A stretch of DNA of 64,000 bases from Cyprinodon diabolis. Taxonomy: Eukaryota; Chordata; Actinopteri; Cyprinodontiformes; Cyprinodontidae. Below are positions 36,478-47,480 of this stretch, piece by piece (the first letter of the stretch is position 1; each line of letters opens with the position of its first letter). Location: assembly GCA_030533445.1 (NCBI GenBank), contig CM060081.1, positions 3,545,815-3,609,814 on the forward strand, written 5' to 3'. The notes beneath the pieces are model-generated. The model was not told the origin of the DNA, did not search any database, and worked only from the letters and a program-made list of their open reading frames with translations. Both the position numbers and the translations under genes were made by a program.

Positions 36478-39421
36478 ATGCCTCCTCAAATCCAGTCACA
36501 GAACCAGAACGGTCTTAGGGTTTTGCAGGGTGAGCTTGGTGCCCTCAGCCCGTCAGCCAGGGAGTTTGTTGAGGCCAACGTGTCCCTGTGCCAGCCAGAG
36601 TCCCTCCACATCTGTGATGGATCAGAGCAGGAAAACCGAGCCATCCTAACCCAGCTGGAGGAGCAAGGGGTGATCAAGAAGCTCCCCAAATATGAGAACT
36701 GGTGCGTTGATATTTTCTCTTTCCAAAGTTTAGTTTTTAATCAACAAGATGCAAAGAAAGAAGACTTGAAAAACTAAAGCCTGAGATATTTTCCCCTGTC
36801 AGTAGTTTAGCTGTTATGCAGCAAAGATTCAGTGGAATCCTAATTGCACAGTTCTGTTTTTGTTAATGGCTCTTTACATCATTTGGTCGTCAGCAGTTGT
36901 TTTGCTTGACAACATGCATAGCAACCACTACACAGTCCTGGAAATCAGAAAGTCCTGTTTATTCAGCAGAGGATCAAGAATTTACCCTCTAAACTAGGTT
37001 AAACATGTATTTTATTATCTGTCTTGTACTCATCCCTGATATTTCTGATTCTACAGCTGGCTGGCCAGAACGGACCCCAGAGATGTGGCTAGGGTGGAGA
37101 GCAAAACAGTGATCGTGACCCATAATCAGAGGGAGACGGTGCCCACCCCACTGGAGGGTGCAACCAGCCAACTGGGGAGGTGGATGTCCCTGGAGGAATT
37201 TGACAAAGCCATGACTCAACGGTTCCCCGGCTGCATGAAAGGTGCTACTACAACCTGTCTCCATTCTGAATCTAGTCAATAAAGAAAAGTTGATTGTGAA
37301 CAATGTGTTTACCTTCCTGTCCCCAGGTCGCACCATGTATGTTATTCCCTTCAGCATGGGGCCTGTAGGGTCCCCCCTCTCCAAGATTGGCATCGAACTG
37401 ACAGATTCCCCCTATGTGGTAGCGAGCATGAGGGTGATGACCCGAATGGGGAAGGCTGTTCTCTCTGCGCTGGGAAACGGGGAGTTTGTCCGCTGTTTAC
37501 ACTCCGTCGGCTGCCCTCTACCACTTAGAAGTACGTCCAAAGATAACTTAGGACACGTTGCTTGCTTGTTTCTCCTTGCTGTTGCTGCAAGGCCTTATGT
37601 ATTTGCATCTGTTAAAATTGTCTGTGTTTTTTTCAGAGCCCCTGGTGAATAACTGGCCCTGCAACCCTGAGCAAACGCTTATTGCCCATATCCCTGACCG
37701 CAGACAGATCATCTCGTTTGGCAGTGGCTATGGTGGAAACTCCCTCCTGGGAAAGAAGTGCTTTGCTCTGCGCATTGCCTCACGCATCGCCAAGGAGGAA
37801 GGCTGGCTGGCTGAGCATATGCTGGTAAGTATAGGATAAATAATAAAACAGCAGGACACAAGCTGTTCCCGCCAATCAACCAATTCTAATCCATCTCCTG
37901 TTGTCCAGATCTTGGGCGTCACCAACCCTGCAGGAGAGAAGAAGTACATGGCAGCAGCCTTTCCCAGTGCCTGTGGTAAAACAAACCTGGCCATGCTTTG
38001 TCCAACATTACCTGGCTGGAAGGTTGAGTGTGTTGGAGACGACATCGCCTGGATGAAGTTTGACAACCAGGGTAGGAAGTTTTTTTCACAGGCAATCACC
38101 AGTGAAAAATTAGAAATTATAATCTAACAGTATCCACTCTTTTCTTTTTAGGCAACTTACGAGCAATCAACCCAGAAAATGGCTTTTTTGGTGTTGCACC
38201 TGGTACATCAGCTAAAACCAACCCCAACGCCATGGCGACCATTGTCAAGAACACCATTTTCACCAATGTGGCAGAAACCAGCGATGGTGGAATTTACTGG
38301 GAGGGAATGGACCAGGAACTGCCTGAGGGAGTCACACTGACATCGTGGAAGAACAAGCCATGGAGTTCAGAAGATGGTAAGAAGGTTGGAGGCAGCAAAT
38401 AAAATTAGATTCTATCAAATATACAGAATCGATTTAATTAAGTAATCAATTACTTCAAGAATTCTATCCAACGTCAAATAGCCTCAGACTGCAGAGCTTC
38501 ACCAGGAGCATCAGATTCACAATAACTTTCTTTTCCCTCTTTGTAGGGGAACCATGCGCTCACCCCAACTCTAGATTTTGCACTCCAGCAAGTCAGTGCC
38601 CTATAATTGACCCACAGTGGGAATCACCAGAAGGAGTCCCCATCGAGGCTATCATTTTTGGGGGCAGGAGACCAGAAGGTGAGGAAAAACACACAAAGAC
38701 AGAATTAAAAGAGAGAGAAATAAAGATTAAACTAGCATGACCAGTAGATATGGTATATTAACGTTGGTTCCCTTCAGGTGTTCCTCTGGTGTATGAAGCC
38801 TTCAACTGGCAGCATGGAGTATTTGTTGGTGCAGCAATGAGGTCAGAAGCCACTGCAGCAGCTGAACACAAAGGTCAGTCACCACCCAGGAACATCTCCC
38901 ACATTTCAGTATTTTACAGTCTGCGTTCCCAGACTCACTTTCTTGTTTACTTTCTTTATCTAGGCAAGGTAATCATGCACGACCCCTTTGCCATGCGCCC
39001 CTTCTTTGGCTATAACTTTGGCCAGTACCTCTCTCACTGGCTGTCCATGGCTGACCACCCTGGTGCCAAGCTGCCCAAGATCTTCCATGTCAACTGGTTC
39101 AGGAAGAGCCCCACAGCTGGTTTCCTCTGGCCTGGTTTTGGAGACAACATCCGTGTGTTGGACTGGATGTTCCGGCGAGTGAATGGCAATACTGGTGCCA
39201 TGCCTTCTGCAGTGGGCTACTTACCCTGCTGCCATTCCCTGAATCTCCAAAGCCTAGAGGGGAAGGTGGATCTGAGTGAGCTGTTCTCCTTGGATCAGGA
39301 GTTCTGGCAGAAGGAAGTGGGGGAGGTGAGGAAGTATTTCACCACGCAAGTGAACGATGACCTGCCCAATGAGGTGGCCCGGCAGCTGGAGCTGTTGGAG
39401 CAGCGGGTGAGGCAGATGTGA
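36478..39421 (+). CDS. pck1: Phosphoenolpyruvate carboxykinase, cytosolic (GTP)
   Basis: Converts oxaloacetate and GTP to phosphoenolpyruvate, GDP and CO2 in the cytosol, the committed step of gluconeogenesis and glyceroneogenesis. Coding exons are 36478-36701, 37057-37241, 37327-37530, 37637-37824, 37909-38071, 38152-38376, 38547-38678, 38778-38873 and 38964-39421. All have AG/GT borders and consistent phase, and total 1875 bp or 624 aa (human PCK1 has 622). The start MPPQIQ matches cytosolic PCK1, and there is no mitochondrial presequence, which argues against pck2. The P-loop FPSACGKTN (about 285-293) contains the reactive Cys289 and Lys291. The metal ligands Lys245, His265 and Asp312 (in GDDIAW) are present, as is the lid segment [12 protein letters not shown] (about 462-473). 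The gene looks intact. One oddity is [11 protein letters not shown] near residue 535, where human has GYIPKEDALNL. Confidence 0.97.
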
Positions 39422-39732
39422 AGAGGAAGAGAGTGCAGTTTAGGTATTTTAAATGGACACCAGAGGATGTTTAGCCTTCATGTGGCTGACATGTGCAAGT
39501 GCAATGGTTTCATCCTGCTCTGTTTTTTATTTAAAACTAAGTTATTTCAAACATTGACCTAGATTTATTTCCATATACCTGAATATATTTTTTGTTTGAA
39601 CACTCAGCTCCCTATCTAAATGGATCATTGTGTTCTGTTTATGTGGCTGTTTGTTGTCTTAGTTTATTTTTATACGGTAATGGAAAGCCTTTTGTTCTCT
39701 TTATTGTAATCTGGGTCTCTAAAACAAGCAGC

Positions 39733-39738
39733 AATAAA
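39733..39738 (+). terminator. Polyadenylation signal of pck1
   Basis: AATAAA lies 312 bp after the TGA stop and is followed by a T-rich stretch. This implies a 3' UTR of roughly 330-340 bp. Confidence 0.75.
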
Positions 39739-39904
39739 TGTGTTTAAAGCAAAAACTGTTTTTATTCACGATCTGATTAATTTGCTGTACAGTCGACATA
39801 ACAGAAAATAACACAATCTTTAAAATGTTATTTGGTTTCATCGAGAAAACAGCTGAAGTGATGCGAAAGCAGAATATTCAAGGAATATGATCTGGTTAAA
39901 TCAG

Positions 39905-40465
39905 ATGAGACAGTGTACTGCCGACAGAATTATTTGATTTCAGTTTTATGATGAATCTCCCAGAAAAAAATGAATGCCTTTTTAATGTTGACATCTAACA
40001 ACAAAGCCTTGTTTATACGCCAATAAGCAGATCTATGTTTAAAATTGCCAATAACCACAGTACAAGAAACCAAAGCAGGATGAATATTTAACTTTTGGAA
40101 AATGTCAATATTATGTCTAAAACTGTATATTCTGTCCAACCCAGTAGCAGAAAAAGAATTACCTGTACTCCCGGCTGATGTAAATTGTCGTATTTGAATC
40201 TGCATTTCTCTCTACATGTCAGCTTCCGGACATACATTAATTAAATGTGTTTAAAAAGTTTTTAAGCTGGATGAGTATCTAATTAATAATTTTCTGTACA
40301 AAAATAGAAAACTTTCAGCATCACATTTACATAGAATATTTCCAAGATAGTGTAAAAAACCCCAAAAAACTCCCTGTCTTGTATTAGAAGCATGAACATT
40401 AATAAAAACAATATTAAAATGCTCATATTTTGCTTTTTTCACCGTAAGTCTACACTTTCCCACCT
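39905..40465 (-). mobile_element. L1/Tx1-type LINE endonuclease remnant
   Basis: The minus-strand frame 40463-40251 reads CRLTVKKAKYEHFNIVFINV and CKCDAESFLFL. The frame 40205-39930 reads GLDRIYSFRHN, HPALVSCTVVIGNFKHRSAY and KAFIFFWEIHHKTE. These match the second half of the AP-like endonuclease domain of fish L1/Tx1-clade ORF2. Frameshifts and a deletion separate the pieces. This is a different LINE clade from the L2 copies elsewhere in the window. Confidence 0.7.
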
Positions 40466-41198
40466 CCTCAGTTTAATAAGACTGTGGCAAAAAACCTTAA
40501 GAAAAAAAAGAACAACTTCACCCTCATATTCCACCATAGTCCACCTAATTTAAATCATCACTGCATGTTTCTTGAATTATTAACACATTTCAATGTTTTT
40601 ATTTCATTAATTCAAACAAACTGATTATCTCCCTACCTTTCTGGCTCGATTCAGATTAAATATTGAGACCGTGAAGGGGCTCATTCCCAAAGGTGCGAAT
40701 TTACACATTTGCCTCAGCGAGCAAATGATGCTCTGTTTTATAGGTTTTTGTAGCCTTGTTTCCATTCTTGACAGTCTGGTAACTCCAAACTCTTGTGCAA
40801 AGTTAAGGTTACAAAGATTATTTAGTTTCCCATCATTTTATTTTATTTTTTTGCTGAAGAATTCCCCCCAAAAAGAGGATTTATTTTTATTTTGTCAAGA
40901 GAAGAAATGAAAAACTTTGAAAAGTCTAATTAATACACAAACTTTTGTTTTTTTAACAAACATACACATATAGTTTTGAGATTTATTTTGACCTCAATTC
41001 ACTCTGATTTTTGTTGAAATACTTTTGTTAAACTATTTTTCATGAAGAGCATGAAAACTGAAATCACCCACTATTGACAATCTGTCATTTCATCAACAAG
41101 CAGAATAGATTTGGATGCAGTTCGTTTTAAGTGTTAAAAAAGTGTAAAATCAAACAAATAATATATTACTGGAGGGGATGATCCTTGATGATGATTCC
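40466..41198. other. Intergenic, nothing recognised
   Basis: AT-rich sequence with only short open frames. The first part may continue the degraded LINE, but I cannot align it confidently. Confidence 0.4.
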
Positions 41199-41206
41199 TT
41201 CATTTC

Positions 41207-41828
41207 CAGAGATGGGAAGTAACGAAGTACAAATTCTTTGTTACTGTACTCAAGTAGATTTTTCTGATATTTTTACTTTACTACTTATTTTTATGGCGAC
41301 TTTTTACTTCTACTCCTTACATTTTTACACAAATATCTGTACTTTCTACTCCTTACATTTTAAAAAATTGGCTCGTTACTTTAGTTTTGAATCATTTCAA
41401 TGGAGTTACCGTTATTATTTTTCACGTCATCAATACCAAATTCAATCTAATGGATGGGAATCTACGTTGCATTTGACGCACCACTACAAGATGAATCGAC
41501 AGATTCGGCGGTATTCATTGGCGGCAAATCATTGCAGCTTGGTGGCGGTGACGTTAGCATAGTAGCATGGACGACGAGATGATTGAAAATGAACACAACG
41601 GAGATCTAGTCCTATTGGCAGACATCCATTTAAAATGTAGGCAACGGCATGAAAAAAGTGGTTTCTACTTTTACTTTTATACTTTAAGTAAATTTACAAG
41701 CCTGTACTTTGTTACTTTTACTTGAGTAAAGAAGTTTAATCAGTACTTCCACTTTTACCAGAGTATTTTTAACACAAGTATCTGTACTTTTACTCAAGTA
41801 CGGAAAGTGAGTACTTTTGCCATCTCTG
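41207..41828. mobile_element. Non-autonomous hAT-type transposon with 8-bp target duplication
   Basis: The element is 622 bp. Its ends are inverted (CAGAGATGG at the left, CCATCTCTG at the right), and it is flanked by perfect 8-bp direct repeats TTCATTTC (41199-41206 and 41829-41836). The inner ends, rich in AAGTA/TACTT (AGTAACGAAGTAC, GTACTTTTACTCAAGTAC), are typical of a common fish repeat. An 8-bp duplication with CAG...CTG ends fits the hAT superfamily. It carries no transposase. Confidence 0.85.
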
Positions 41829-41981
41829 TTCATTTCCTGCTGGAGAAAAACTACAACCTGTCATGAATGAGAACAGAGGGACCCAGTAGACTAGACAATG
41901 GAGTAATTTCAAAAGCATTTATTTAAAACTGGTAGATGTGAGTAGTAGCGGCCAGGGAGTCTAAGGAGGGTACCTCTATAA

Positions 41982-42437
41982 TATAGGTCTTCAACAGGGG
42001 GTCTGCGACCCTTAGGGGGTCCTTGGAGGTTCTGCATGGGGGTCACGAAAGTTTTGGTTGATTAGACTTTTTTTTTATATTCCCCCTACAATTATTTCCA
42101 TTAATTGAAATGTTTTTAAATACACATTAACATGAATTGAACAAACTGAAGTAAACAGATAAATGGAGCCAAATGACATTCAGCGACAAACAGCTCTTTC
42201 AAGCTGGGCACCGTTTCATTCACAACACCTGTCCCATCAACCAGGAATCAGAGTCAGAAATACTTTAATAATCCCAGGGAGAAATTTACTTTCATTACAG
42301 TACTCCATTTGTAATAGAGTGACTATAGGACCAGTTTGATATAACACAATTTCATACAATACATATAATTAGGGGGTCCCCGCTCCATCTCGCCATCAGT
42401 TGGGGGTCCTTGGCCTGGAAAACGTTGAAAACCACTG
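41982..42437. mobile_element. Second hAT-like element with 8-bp target duplication
   Basis: The termini TATAGGTCTTCAAC and GTTGAAAACCACTG are imperfect inverted repeats (10 of 14 match). Both sides are flanked by CTCTATAA (41974-41981 and 42438-42445). GGGGGTCCTTGG near the right end is a familiar hAT-derived fish repeat. A stretch at about 42250-42300 (AATACTTTAATAATCCCAGG) looks like a nested SINE/LINE tail. Confidence 0.7.
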
Positions 42438-42445
42438 CTCTATAA

Positions 42446-42927
42446 CAGAGAACCACAGGTTAGTGAGCACCAAAATCTGACGGATGATTATGAACGCGTG
42501 AGTCACCAACCTCGTTTAACAGTTCAACCCTTGTCCTGAGAACGAGGTAGAATACAGCCGGTGGGCTGCCAACAAGATGCGGTGGGTGCCACCCAGAGTG
42601 ATCCAGACGCTGCAGCCCTGGAAAACAAGCAGGAGTCCGAAGCCAGGTCAGGCAACAGAGCTAGCTCAGTGGTTGAGAGGCAGGTCAGGATCAGGTAATC
42701 AGAAACACCAAGGCATTCTAAAAACACTCTCACCACTGGCTACTTAGAGAGAAGAAGAAGAAGAATCAGCCCCTGATGAATGGATGCAAGCACCTTAAAT
42801 AGAGGCAGGAGCAGGTGGATCAGAGGAGAGCTAATGAGCAACCGGGCACAGTTAGAAAGGGGAATGAACTGAGCAATTAAGCCAGCCATCAGTGCCAACA
42901 CTGGAAAAACAATCTAGAAATAAGTAT
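42446..42927. other. Unclassified repeat-like sequence
   Basis: Together with 41878-41981 this may be a single older element split by the hAT insertion at 41982-42437. It contains GGACCCAGTA near its start, as does the block at about 8945-9560. No gene is seen. Confidence 0.35.
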
Positions 42928-43912
42928 TCAATTTTCAACTCAGTTTATTTATATAGCGCCAAATTCACAACACATGTCATCTCAAGGCACTTTCCAGTTC
43001 ACCAGATCATACAGTCAAATTGATACAAAGTTTTCTATCTAAGGAAAACCAGCTGATTGCATTGACTCATTGACTCAAATACAATCCCTCACACTAAGCA
43101 TGCTTGTAGCGACAGTGGAGAGGAAAAACTCCCTTTTAACAGGAAGAAACTTCCAGCAGATTCAGGCTCAGTGTGAGCGGCCATCTGCCGAGGCCGACTG
43201 AGGTTCAAGGAGACAGAAGCAGAGACACAAAAAGCAGCTGTAAAAGGCGGCCCCGTCCAGGAAACACACAGCCAGGCAGACAAGCTCCAAGGCAGCTCCC
43301 ATGCCAGAGGATGAAGAGAGCACATCCAGTTAGTCAGAGAAACAGGACTACACTGAAAACAGGCCGATCTCCAGCATCTATAAACAAAGGTGTTGATGGC
43401 AGCAGCACAGCTGATATTTCTCTCCAGGATGAAGTCACAGCCAAACAGGAACAGACCAGATGAAGCTACTATGAGAAAAAGCAGAGAGAGCAGAACGTTA
43501 GAGATTGAACTAACAGATTCTGCAGAGTGGTAGAATAGAGATAGAATGAAGCAGAATGATGAAAAAGGGGTCCCTATGTCCTCCAGCAGTCTAAGCCTAT
43601 AGCAGCATAACTATAGAGATAGCTCAGGATAACCTGAGCCACCCTAACTATAAGCTTTATCAAAAAGGAAAGTTTTAAGCCTAGCCTTAAAAGTAGACAG
43701 GGTGTCTGCCTCACGGACTAAAACTGGTAGTTGGTTCCACAGGAGAGGAGCCTGATAACTAAAAGATCTGCCTCCCATTCTACTTTTAGAACTTCTAGGA
43801 ACCACTAGTAAACCTGCAGATTGAGAGCGAAGTGCTCTGTTAGGAACATAAGGAACAATCAGATCTCTGATATCAGATGGAGCTTGGCCATTTAAGGCTT
43901 TATATGTGAGAA
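42928..43912 (-). mobile_element. CR1/L2-clade LINE, 5'-truncated copy
   Basis: This copy is nearly collinear with the one at 32112-33258. Its 3' tail (TTTATTTATATAGCGCC on the plus strand) is at 42940-42960, followed by the 3' UTR. The C-terminal RT coding end (SVREADTLSTFKARLKTFLF-like) lies near 43650-43912. Truncation at about 43912 joins it to unrelated sequence. Confidence 0.85.
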
Positions 43913-44171
43913 GAAGTATAAATTTCTTGAATTAAGTGTATTTACCCTTAATTTGACTAGGTAAATGAGATAGTTTTCCAATAGAATGAGTGAATTTTAC
44001 TAATTAGATAAGATGAGCTTGAAATAAGACAATGCCATTGTGTTTTCTTATTTTAAGCGTAAATTCTCTTGTTCCATTGAAAAAGTGTCTCTTTTACCTC
44101 CTCAGTTCAAGAACGAATACACTTATTTTAAGAAAAAAATGACTTATCTAGATTTCTATTTTTTCCAGTGA
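43913..44171. mobile_element. Probable DNA-transposon end fragment
   Basis: The sequence TTTCTTGAATTAAGTGTATT up to TTTTTTCCAGTG resembles a common fish terminal-repeat element whose outer motif is CACTG/CAGTG. The left terminus is missing where it meets the L2 LINE. Confidence 0.35.
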
Positions 44172-45685
44172 AGATCATGACACAACCACTGAAGAAAGCG
44201 CCATTTATCCTTCTTCTCTTAGATCAGACGGGAAAATCCTGATTGAATAATTTCTGCTGAACGCAGGTGAAATGCACTGAAGTCTAAAGCTAAAAGACGA
44301 GAAAATAATTTTGATTTGATCCCGGTTCTCCTTTTCAGCAGCAATTAGATGAACGAGATGGGCAGCAGGGATAGCACTACTTTAATCTTTTTTAAAAGAC
44401 GCAGTAAAAGAAACTGTTTTACTAATGAAATGTATACCATATCAGTTATTGTTTTATACATTTTGACGGGTCAACAATTCATAATATTTACTTCTGACAC
44501 CAAAGGTTTCTTAACCAATAGAGCTGATAAATAGTTTGTTCAATGTCTATGATTCAAGACAAAAAACAAACAAAAAATCATCCCAAATAAGCAAAAAAAG
44601 GAAGAACTTTAGAGAAAAGGCTTCGTTGGATCCACTGAAGCTTTTACACCAGCAGAACCTTCCTTCTTGACCCTGTGCAGAACTGGAGTGCTTGGTTACA
44701 CGTGACACCTGTTCGGACCAGTTGTAGAATACATAGACATTAGTACGTAGACGCCTTATTGGACGCAGAGAGGCTGATGCACCTATAGGGTGGCCATCTT
44801 GGGTCAAACCACAGTTCAGAAAGCTATTGTCAGAATGAATAGGAGATACCTACGATCGGATTTTAGTCACATGAAAGACAAGTCAAAGATAATATCATAA
44901 TAAAATCTTACATGTCACAACCACTTGAAAGACCAAAACAAATTTTACAATGACCATTCATTAAAATTACACAGATTTATTCAGATAAAATATTTTTTTA
45001 CTGAAGTTTGAAATTGGATGACACATGAAGTTATAGATTTTGCTATTAATATAATAAACACATTTACTCACATTAATATATTATACTAAAGTATAATATA
45101 ATAAATAAATATTATATGTTTTTATAATATAGTATTATTATGTATTTTTAAGGATTGTACTGTGATAATGAGTATTATGATCGATGGTGGAAACTTTGTT
45201 GTGTTTTGTTTTTCATGTTTTCTATTACCTGCCAAATAATGCTAATTTATTGACCAGTAAAATTTTAATTTTGCACATAAATGCTTAATTCGACTCTAAC
45301 GAAAATAACGTAATATATCATACTGAACCCCCCAACAACGAAATAATAAAAAAAAAACACAAAATCTGACTAAATTTACTTGCCAAAGAACAAAATATTG
45401 TGTAATTATTGACCTGTAAAATGTCATTTATGCATGAAATTGCTTTATTTCCCTGTAAGGCATAATATTTAATATATATTACTGAACTCACTGCGCCAAA
45501 GACTCAAATAATCCACAAAATAATGATAGCCAAACTATATGCACTACTTTATCTCGACTTTAGTTGGGTCAAGTGCTAACTATTCAATTACAGGTATTAA
45601 CCACAAAGCTCTACACAAAGCAATGGTGTCGCAGTAAAGTGATTCTTCTAACGCACCTAGAGTTCATCAAAGGTCAACCAGACCC

Positions 45686-45687
<2 letters not shown>
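44172..45687. other. Intergenic, nothing recognised
   Basis: Very AT-rich, especially 44930-45540. No supportable gene or repeat was found. Confidence 0.45.

Positions 45688-45747
<60 letters not shown>
45688..45747. repeat. (CA)n microsatellite
   Basis: About 60 bp of perfect AC/CA dinucleotide repeat, followed by CCCGCCACCACC. Confidence 0.97.
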
Positions 45748-45748
<1 letters not shown>

Positions 45749-45830
45749 GCCACCACCTTCTTCAAATGAGGCAAAGTGGGTGTCAATTAACTCGGCTCCG
45801 TTTGTGCCGGTTTGTGCAGCAAAAACAGAT

Positions 45831-46042
45831 GTTAACTGACCTTTGATGACCTCTACAAAATATTATTATCATTGTAATGATAGCAGTACAAATGAAAATT
45901 ATTGCTATACAAAAATATAACATTTTTAAATTAATTTTAAATATGAAATATTTAAAATAAATATATAAAAAATTTTTAAATGCATATTTTAAAATATATA
46001 CCTTTTTTGTACTGCTATCATTTTAACGAAAGGTCAGTGAAC
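45831..46042. mobile_element. Small MITE-like inverted-repeat element
   Basis: GTTAACTGACCTTT at the left is mirrored by AAAGGTCAGTGAAC at the right. Inside, AATGATAGCAGTACAAA mirrors TTTTGTACTGCTATCATT. The core is almost pure A/T. The size (212 bp) and symmetry fit a miniature inverted-repeat element. The target duplication is not clear. Confidence 0.55.
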
Positions 46043-47214
46043 ATTTAGTACTAGAGGCCAAATATAAGCCATATAAGCAGCTTTAGAGATACAGGTTCAA
46101 TCAATGCTGTTTGGACATAAGGTGAATGTAAAGTCAGGTTCTGAAAACAGATCATTGCAGATGGTGGATTTAATACAAGCCTTGTGTCATATATAATAAG
46201 AAGGTATGTCACTGCTAACAGACAGTGAATGGAGCAGACAGCTAAGTAAGAGAGAGTGTAGACAGTCAGGACAACATGAAGTTGTGCAATGAAGAAGGAC
46301 AGACTGCAGCCTCAAAGGTGAGTCCTTATCAGCTGTCTTTGTGAATGTAATATTTGCTCAACGAGCTGATAGAGCTGACACAGTAAGGGCCAAAGGCCCG
46401 CTCAGACTCTCACCTCCTGTGAAACGTAAACAGTGACGCTGCCTGGCTGTGGACCAAAGGTCAGTGCAAATTCAGGATGTAGTGGTGAAAAACCCAACAA
46501 TCCACCCTTTGTTCCCAGTTTTTTTTTTTTTTTTGTGGAGATGTTGTCCAACAGCTTTAGGTTTTACACCTTAAGGAAGACTTCCCTCATCTGAGGAGAC
46601 TATGCTGCAAAAGAACAACGGAGCAGAAGCTACGGTGCCTGAGGGGTACATATGTGCTGCAAATGCAAAAAATACACAAGGAAATGAATGAATGGATGAA
46701 ACACACAAAATTAAGAAACACAGATAATATAGAAAATAGAGAACAGTAAAAAGAAAATGCACTGCAGAGACAGATAACACATGCAAAGGAACAAAAAAGG
46801 AATGTGGCATAAAATACTACGAGTTGAGAAAAGCTGTGAACTAGTTCCCTATAACGGAAGATCTCCAGACTAGTAAGAGGAGACCATCATCAACTCACAT
46901 GGGACCAAACCGTACATAGAACTCTGTATTATTTATAACATGGAAGAACCTGACAGACCCTCAGGAAAGACATAAACAAGATGGCCACCCAGAGGACACT
47001 TGGCAGGTAAATGTGTTATTTCATACATTTGCACTTTGCATCTCTATATTTTCTTTGACTGCTGCATTTTCTGCAATGCGTTTCCTTTACATGTGTTTTT
47101 TATTTTGTAAATGTTTTGTGTTTGTTAATTTTCTCATTTGTTTTCAGTAGTTTTTTCTATTTGTTGTATGTTTATGTATTTGCACTGTATTTGCGCCTCA
47201 TGGCCGCTATCTAA
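46043..47214. other. Intergenic with one possible isolated first exon
   Basis: Near 46190 a TATA-like ATATATAATA is followed by an ATG at 46276 (A at -3). Fourteen codons (MKLCNEEGQTAASK) run to a strong GTGAGT donor at 46318. No partner exon was identified, so this is only a candidate. A poly-T tract lies near 46518-46534. Confidence 0.2.
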
Positions 47215-47480
47215 TATCACGAAAGCAAAAATGCAAACAATATGTGTGCTACAGCATCGAACAACAATGATTTTCTCCTTTTCAGGGGGGGATTAATAAT
47301 TTTAAAATAGAGATTAAATCATCACTTTGACACACTCTTTCTGTTTCATAGCATCAGTAGATTACTGTCATTTATGGTTAAAAGAAAGGTACATCCCATT
47401 GCATAGTCATTATGAAGTCTATGACGTCTATAAATCGTGTAATATAACATGTTATACAAATCGATAACAACAAAAGCCCA
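47215..47480. repeat. Dispersed repeat related to 57430-57640 (inverted)
   Basis: Shared stretches include GCAAACAATATGTG, GCTACAGCATCGAA, GCATCAGTAGATTA, CATTGCATAGT and GTAATATAACAT in the same order, against the reverse complement of 57430-57640. The latter lies inside a terminal-inverted-repeat element, so this is probably a fragment of the same family. Confidence 0.6.

Noticed and set aside
36478..39421. Mitochondrial paralogue pck2
   Set aside because: The protein begins directly with the cytosolic MPPQ start, with no targeting presequence, and the locus neighbours a pmepa1-like gene as PCK1 does in human.
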